Shown here: positions 31,501-40,500 of the stretch, piece after piece
Layout: every line of letters begins with the position of its first letter
How positions within the stretch are numbered: position 1 is the stretch's first letter
Source of the DNA: Stercoripulliclostridium_A sp963642145
Lineage (GTDB): Bacteria > Bacillota > Clostridia > Christensenellales > DTU072
DNA length: 64,000 bases
Reading direction: 5' to 3'
Assembly: GCA_963642145.1 (NCBI GenBank)
Contig: CAVIFU010000003.1
Location: 1 to 64,000, forward strand
Made by a program: the position numbers and the translations under genes
Notes under the pieces: generated by a model
Databases searched by the model: none
What the model saw: the letters and a program-made list of their open reading frames with translations, nothing else
Told to the model about the DNA's origin: nothing

Positions 31501-34500
31501 CACCGTTACTCTGACGGAGGACAAGTACGACATCGACATGGGCGAAATCATCCTTACGCCCAAGACCAAGCCTAGTTGGATAGAGCAAGAGAACGAAGCC
31601 GAACGCATGCTCCAAGGCTTGCGCATCCGTCTCGGCGCGGATACTTTGGACGCTTCTAGCCAAGGCGTAAGCGGACAGGATCCGGAAACCGACGCCGGCT
31701 ATACCCAAGACGGTATACCGCTGACTAAGTACTCTTATCTCCAAAGCCTCGGCGACAAGACCGTCAACGCGCTCATTCACACCGCTACCGGACAGATCAG
31801 CAGCGCCATAGGTAACGCCATAGGTAACGCCATAGGCGGTACCGGCGGCAGTATCGTCGGTAGCTTGGCAAGCAGAGGCTTGAACGCGTTGTTCGGACAA
31901 ATCGGCGGCGCGGATACCTCTTCGCAATACTTAGACGCCGTAGGCAAACCGATATTTGTGCCTTGGACGAACTACGTCAACGGATACGAGCAGGGCGTGA
32001 AAGACGCTTCCGACTCCGTAACCTATATAGAAGCGTGGGTATCGTCAGACCTTATCAACAACATCGTATCCACCGTACACAACCTCTTAATGGCGTATAC
32101 GGGCTACGGCAGCATATCTAAGGATAGACGCTTCACTTCCGCCGACCTATGCAAGATACCGGACGGCACGAGTGAGGACGACATCAAGCACCTCAAATTC
32201 TCCGGCGAATTCAGCGAGGATTTGGAAGAGAAATGGGGCGATTACGCGTTTAGCAGTCAAACCGATTACACCGACATGCTCTACGAAGCAGGCGGTAGAT
32301 TGGTGGGAAGCTTCGCGGTGTTTGCCGTCAACTCCTTGGTAACTCTGGATCCCAAGTGGATGAACCTCATCCAAATGCTTGCGTATTCCATCGACGCCAT
32401 CAAGGAAATACTCGACCAAGTAACGAGGCTTGTGTCGCACGCCTTACCGCTCACGAGCGGCTACTCCATGATTATGGAAAAGGATCTCCCGGGCAGCCCG
32501 CTCAATCAAACCGAGATCTACTCCACCGTTTGGGAGTACAATACCGCTTACGGCTATATGGATATAGAGAAGAAGACGGTATTGGGCGGAACAAAGACGC
32601 GTGAAATGTATCAGCCGTCATTCTCCACCAAGGACGTAAACGGCAACAGCCTCACGGTAGAAGAGAAGTCCTCGAGCTCCTATACGTTTGCACAAGGCGC
32701 GAACTCCATTAGTAAAGTTACGATATCCGACGACAACGCTCTCGGCAAAGTGGTAGGTCAACGCTCTACCAACGTACAAGATCTCGTGGCTAACAGCGGC
32801 GTACTGGATAAAGGCGACAACCTCGTAGGCTATAACTACAATTCCGGCATCTACGCCAACGACAAGATAAAAACCACCGTTGACGACAATCCCGTATTCG
32901 ACGATGACGGCGAACTCGTAAGCGGCTATAAGCGCGAACTCGACTTCATAGACAAGTCCGTTTACGCAAAGGTAGTCCTCAACAAGGCTTCCGGCACGTT
33001 GCTTGACAGAATAGTTCTGTTCGTCAACGGCGCGACATACTCGAATACCGCTTCCGGCATGCTTGTAAATCAAACCGATTATATGCCCAACGCGACCGAA
33101 CTCCGCGCCGATACAATTTTGTATAACGAGGACGGCAGCTACCTCTCGGAGCAATACGAGGCGATGGATAAGATAATCCAAAAATGGATTAGCACCAACA
33201 CCGTAAACTCCTATGTGGTAATCTCCGACTACAAGTATTCCGCGAGTGAAACGGGCGTTATCACCTCCACGCTGATAGGCAAGACCTACGTAAGAGACGT
33301 CTACGGACACTTCGACTCGGAAGACTTTGCGTACGGCGACATAAGCTGGATGGTATCCGAAAACAATTATGACAAGGACTTCAACGTAGAAAGCGTTTCG
33401 TACAGATACGCCAGCCGTTATCCGCTCAACAGCGACTTCTCGCTCAACTATACGGCGCTTACTTTGAGCGATATGCCTTATGTGCAGGCGCGCTCCATAA
33501 TGTCGGCAAAAGACGACAGATTCATGGAAATCGATATCAACAACACAGGATTGCGTTTGCGTTCGGTATCCACGATAGGCAACAACCTGTACAACTCCAC
33601 GCCCAACGGCACGAGCGGTATGTCGGAGACGGTAACGCAACCGCCCACGAAGATCGTCTTCCACGATCCGTACAACATCTTGGACTTTACCGCTTACGGC
33701 GGAACTTGGACGGAAGCATACGGCGGCGTAAGACACAACATCAACAATGACGGTTCTTACTCCGTAAACAACATCAACGACATACTTCCCAACCGCGCTT
33801 ACGCGACGTTTACGGACGGCACCTCGAACGGCTCGTCCGGCGTGGAAATGTATTGGGACTTCACAATGCTCAGCATGGTTCCGAGCACGGAAGGCACCAC
33901 CGGATACATTCGCGGATATGTCGGCGAAGAGACTTACAGCAAGAACGCCCAAGGCACGGTAACTTACATCCAAGCCGTGGTAGAGGGCGGATTGCTCATA
34001 AACATCGATTCCACCGACAATATCAAGGGACAACCCGAGCGCAACAAGCAAGACGCCACGTTGTTCGCAATTGACGAGAACAACAAAGAAAAAGCGCTCA
34101 CGCTCCCCGAAATCGATCCTTTGAACTTCGATAAGGACGAATATTTGGCGTCACTGCCCAAGACCATCGTATACACCGCCAAGATGAGATACGAGAGGGA
34201 AGGCAGCTACCAGACGTTCACCGTTTACGGTCAGGAGACCGACTACATAGTCAAGAGATACGTATTCAACGACGTATCGTGGGATATAGACCTAAGCACC
34301 GTGTCCTACTCCGGTGAGCCCGCAACGCTCAAATTGACTTACCGCTTTACTCCGAGCAAGGATACCGAGGGCAACACCTTGGGAGAGCCGTCCGAGTCGG
34401 TAACAGTCAACGTGCCGGTAAGCGTCAAGAACTGCGTAGCCACCAATGTGACGAGGCTTTCCGCCGTCGAGTACGCGAACTTCGTATACCTCAAAGGCAC

Positions 34501-37500
34501 GGATAACTCGGGCTACATGATAGTCGCGCTCAGCGATTGCGAATCGGATACGCTCAACGCGGTCACGCTTTCGGGAGTACAACAATTCACCGAGATAGCG
34601 TCTAACAAAGCCAAGAACTACGCGGCGCGCTTTGGCGCAATTACCGCGTTCGCCGGCGAGTCCACCGCCAATAGCTACTACTATGACGAGGAAAGCGACG
34701 TATTCTACTACGTATACGAAGGCGTAAGCACGGATGACTTCAACCTCTACGTCAAGTCATTCGGCGAGGATAACCGCCAAGAGATCCACAACAATTACGA
34801 AAAGTACGATACTCTCGGCACCGGCGCGACCGTATACCATTACAGGAAACTCGTCAATTCTTACGAGGCGGAGTTGACCGACAGAGACGGCGAAAACGTC
34901 ATCGTGGTCAATCCGATTTTCGGAACGGATATTCACGACAAGCTGTCCTCAGTTAAACGTATAGACATCACCGTCAACGAAACCGACAGGGATAACGAAC
35001 CTACCGGCAATAAGACGGATATAACAAGATGGTATGTCGAATCCGTAGACGCCTCTTCCATAGCAAACGTAGACTTCAACGCCATCAGCCACGAAACCTA
35101 CACGGTATACTTCAACGTCAAGGACGATATAGGCAATACGCAAAAGATAGCCGTTAAGGTAGAAGTTTTGCCTAAGAAGGTTGTCACGAACAACCTCGAC
35201 GAAACCGTCCCGACCGACGGCAGAGTAATTACTCCGTTCGATACGACGAGAGAATCGGCGTCCTTAGCCGTCTACTACAAGAAGAGCGGCTCGGACGGCA
35301 CGATGATCCTCGGATTGTTCCCGAAGGGCACGGCGACCGCGTACACTTACCCCGATCTCACCGCGCTTACCGGAGTGACCGCGTCGAGCTTCCCGACAAG
35401 CATCGTCAAGGAGTACGGCTCGGTACCCGAGTTCAGCGGCGCGCGTAGCGGCATAACCGTCTACACCGACGGCGACGTCAAGTACATAGCGATTGAAGGC
35501 GTCAGCCTCGGCGTATTCCAAGAGTACAAGAATAAACTCACAGAGCAAGGCGTCGTAACCACGGCAAGGGAAGACAGACTCTCCGAGTTTGCGTCCCTCG
35601 ATAACAACCTGAGCGCGTATGTCGCGACCGGATCGCTCAACGTGTTCGGACTGCCTACGAGCATCAACGTAGGCTACGGCACTGACGCTAATAACGTTTA
35701 CCACAAAACGACGATATACGAAGGCACCGACTTCGTATGGATTGCCGATTCCGCGGACAAGCTCAAATACGATTACGATATGACAAGCGAGACTTGGACG
35801 TACACTTGGACGGCAAGAATAGGCACCGGCGACAACGTGCAAGAGCTCCCCGTAGTCTTCACAATCAACCGCAGAGTGCCTTCGAGCATCAAACAAATCA
35901 CCGTTTACCCGTACAGCGAGTACTACTCCAACGGCGCGCAAGTCACGGATAAAGCATGTTCGATCGACAGTGAGCAATCGGTTATTTACTCGGACGGCAC
36001 GGCGCGCAAGACAAAGGTATACTTCCGCATGGACGGCGAGTCGTGGCAAGGCAAAGTAGAGGGTACGCCCGTAATCATCAACGGCGTAACCTACTTGACT
36101 GACGTCAGATTCATAGATCCTTCCTTCGACGGTAGCTGGTACTTTGCCGACGCCATCATGCAAGACGACGTATTCGGCACTTGCACCATAAAGAACGTTC
36201 GTATCATAGTAACCAAGAGCACCATTTCCTCGCTGGATATTCCGAGCAAAGAGATCTACGTCTATGACGCGGATAACGACATAACCGCATACCTTGCGCA
36301 GGAAGGCATAAGAGCGAACATCTATCAGATCAAGAATAACACCATCGGCACCAAGGCGTTCGAGATCATCGGCTGGTCCTATGTAGACGAAGACGGATTG
36401 CTTCCCTCCTACACTTACGACGGTAGCGACGTACCGCAAATCAAGGTACTCATCGGCAACGTCGGCTACAAAGCGGGCAAACACGTTTGGGCGCAAGAAG
36501 TCACCGTCAACCTGTCTAAGGACGTTTACCCCGCCAAGGTATTGAAGAGAATCAACGATGTGAACGACGGCGGATACAGCCTCACGTACAAAGACGGCGG
36601 ATATGTCATCGCCATAGAGGATCCGTTCAAGTTCGCCATGCCGACAGAGCTTACCGTAACGTTCGAGGACGGCACCGAGGGCGTCGTACCCGTAGAGTTC
36701 GACTTCGGCAAAGACGGTATTGACTTCTACAAAGCGACGGACGGCATCAAGGGCACCATGACCTTGGGCAACAAGGCAAACAATAAGGTTACGTTGAATG
36801 TGACTTACGTCAACGAGAATCCGCGTACGCAGATAAAAGTAACCTACTACTCCGACAAGGATTGCGCCGAAGAGTTCAACATCTTCACCTACAACGCTTT
36901 CGACGTCATCAGGTTGCCTAAGTACGCGAAGTTCACCGTAGGCGGCGTTCAAGAAAATAACGTTTACGACGTAATTTGGGATTCCGTGGAAGCGTACTCG
37001 AACGAGGGCGGTACCGTCAAGGCGGTAAGCCTCATCGGCGACGACGTATTCGGCTACTTGAAGGACGTTGTGGAACTCACGATTAACGCAGAAGACATCA
37101 TTGACTACTCGTTGCCGAGCATTGTAAGCGCCAATCCGTACAATATGAGTGCGCTCGGCGCGCTACTCGGCATCGACGGCGACGTATTGCCCGTCACCAC
37201 CCTCGTAAACGGCGTCAAAGTAAACAAAGAGCTGAGCGTCAAGTATCCGACCATTGCAATAGATTATCGCAATACGGTTACGCACCTTACCGATATAGAG
37301 GTAGGCGTAACGCTTGACTTCGGCGGCGTCAACAGGATAATGGACGGCGATACCGATATCGGCAAAACGCTGGAAGTAAGGAAAGCTCTCCCGATAACCG
37401 TAGTAGTGGAAAGCCGCGTTGCCATAGGCGTCAAGACGTGGTTCACCACCGAAAGCACCAACATCACCGGCAGTATCTACGAGCCCATCGACTTTGCTAC

Positions 37501-40500
37501 TCTCGGCAGAGCGACGGTAGTGGCTGTCGGCAAGGACAAAGACTACGGCTCCAAGCTCCTGTCCGGCAAGACGACATTCGAAGACGTCATCGCCAACGCG
37601 ACGCGTTTGGATTCCGAGATGTGGCCGGAAGAGATCAAGACGTGGAGCGCAATTGCCGATAAGGCAAGGGCAAACGGACAAATAGGCGCGGTTTACTACT
37701 CCGAAAGCGAGCAAACCTACTACGTATGCTATCGCGGAGACGTAGACCTCGACTTGGTAGATTCCGCTTTGAAGACGGCAGGCGCAAGACAGACCGCAGG
37801 CGCGGATTGCATATCCTATTTCGATCCTAACGGCAACGTGATGGTACAAGCCAAGAGCTTCGAAGAGGGCGTAACCGTACTCTTTGAAAACGCAGAGGAA
37901 GAAAAGTACGACATCGCGTGGGATACCTCGTCGCTCAAATACACCTATGCCGGCGGTACCTATACGGTAAGGGCAACGCTTGCAAAGGGCGATAAGGAAT
38001 TGGAGCAAACATTCTACGTCAAGGTGTACGTCAAACCCGCTTCGCTCGTATCCATAGGCGTCACGTCCGACGGCTTGGAGGAAGGTTCCGTCGTAAAGAG
38101 CGAGAACGGCATCATCAAAGAACTTGTCGTAGATCCGTACATCGGATTCGTAGGACTCCCGAGCAAGGTCATGGCTTACTTCAACGGCTACAATTCGCCG
38201 ATTGAGATTGACGTAAGCTGGAATTTCAGCAAGATTTTGGCTGAGATGACGTCTAAGGGCGGTACCTACGACGCGACCAACAACAAGGCGGCGGTAGCGT
38301 ACGTTTACGTCACCGACGCAGACGGCAACAGAACGGCGGTTCAGACCATTGAGGTACCCGTAACCGTACTTGACAGGAGCCTAAACAGCATACTATTCTC
38401 CTATTTCGCGTCACGCGCGGATTACGAAGAAGCGCGCGAAAACGGATATGGCGGTCAAGAGTTTGTCGAATATTCCGGTGAACTCTATGTAAACCCGTAC
38501 CTGACCGCGTACAGCGAGGACTTCGATTCCGAAAACTTCGCGTACTACAGGAGAGTGTTACTGCTCGTCAACAGAGTGGATACCGACGATTTGGACGACA
38601 ACGTTTGGAGCGACGCATACAAAGAGCTTGCGTTCAACCTTAATAAAGATTCCTATGTGATCAGAGATATTTCCACAAACAGGGCGACCGACCTCAACAA
38701 CCTGTACACCGGCAGAAAGATCGACGTACGCATTTCGTTCGGTTCTACCGGCGACACCGTAGGCTCCGACACCAAGTTCTCGCGCAGTATAACCACAACC
38801 ATCTACAACATGACGTACGCGAGCGGACTTATATCGGAATACGCGGTAGACCCGTACGGCTTAGAGGGACCGACTGACGTATCCGCGTTTACAAGTTCCG
38901 AGAGGAAGACGATAACGACCGTATCCGGCGAAACTATCGATATGGACGTAGCGTATGATTTGACAAACGCATATCCGTATGACGCAAACGGCAACGTGAA
39001 GATCACCGTCAAGGGCGGTACGCGTGAAATCAAAGCGACGTTCGGTAACGAATACGGCGGATACCAGACCAAGATCATCAACGTGAAGTACGCCAACAGG
39101 GAAATCAAGAGCTTGTTCGACGTCGACGACGGCGGAAGCTACGCCTACTCGAACGACAGCGGCGCGGTACAATTCGAGATTGACCCGTTCGTACATTACG
39201 AGAAGGGCAAGACATATCCCGCGGCAAGCAACACCGTGCGCTTCAAGTATGACGCACTCGTCGCAAGCTACGGTGACGCCGAATCCCACATAACGGTAGA
39301 GTGGGACGACGAAAACGTCGAGCTCAGCTACAAAGGCAACAAGACGTCCTACGCGCTTGCCAAGGTAACGGGCGCCGGCGGCGTATACGAGCAAACGCTC
39401 AGATACAAAGTCATCGTACTCGATAGAACCGTAACCTCGTTCGATAACATTCTCAAAGAGAACGCGGGCAAGATTAACCCGTACGAATACAGCTTTGAAG
39501 ACGACGTTTCGTCCGCGGTAGTCAGGGATATGTTCCAAGCGAATGCCGACTTCAAGGTGGTATTCGGCAACATGACCAGAAACCCCGTCACCGGCGAATC
39601 CATAGACGAGGGCGACGAGCCGATGAGCATCACCTTCACCCTCGGCGGCAAGGCTTCCAACAACGGATACACCTATACGGACTCCGACGGCAACAAAAAG
39701 ACCTACACGTACTACCTTGCGGAAGGCGAAAGCGACTACGATTTGAGATTCGTACTTGACTCCGCAAGGGGACTCGGACACAAGGGCAAGGACGCAAGGT
39801 TCTACATCACCATCCCGGGCTTTGCACTCGGCGCCAAGGGCGAGCAACTTGCTTCGTTCGACGTGCCTTGCGAGCAAGCATACATGATGGGCGCAAGGTT
39901 CTACAACGGCTCGGGCGACGAAAACGACCCCAAAGCTTACACGCTCACATACCTCGATTGGTTAAAGAGTAACTACTCGGCAGATACGGAGATTATTCAA
40001 CAAGTGCCTTACGCTTACGGCGCGTACCACGGAGATACGTATAAGATTTCCAATCCGTACTTCTTCATCTCCATGGGCGGCGTACCGTTGCCGGATAAGG
40101 CTCTCGTGTACGTAGGCGCGCTCTATGACTCGGACGGCAACTACCTGTATACGGATAATCCGGAAGGCGCCTACGACACGCAAAACAGCTCCTACTCCTT
40201 CTTGACGGAACTCGGTTGGAGCAATACGGTCAACAGCAAGACGCGCATCAAGTATGACGAAGCGGACCACACTTCCGCATTCCAACTTGACCTCGACGGA
40301 CAAACGTATAAGTTCAGATTCGCCGTAGATACGAGCTGGAAGCTGTCGGAAGAAATAATTATCAGCGAGACGTACAAGTACGGTAAGGAAGAAGTAATTC
40401 TGATGCCCGATAACAGCGCGGTCAACACGCAGAACCCCGTATTGGAGATAAGCAGTTCCGGTACCATTTCGGGATCGCTCGGACGTAACGACGACTACAC

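Noticed and set aside
31805..31836. Short tandem repeat considered as a CRISPR or mobile-element trace
   Set aside because: Unit of 12 bases in frame with coding of A-I-G-N; no spacers, no terminal repeats, no transposase.
35264..36952. 562-codon minus-strand ORF inside the giant gene, with several others over 200 codons (for example 32618-34051, 38861-39877)
   Set aside because: Their translations are Arg/Val/Tyr/His-rich shadows of the plus frame with no domain pattern or ribosome sites, and the plus strand has coherent repeats through the same DNA.
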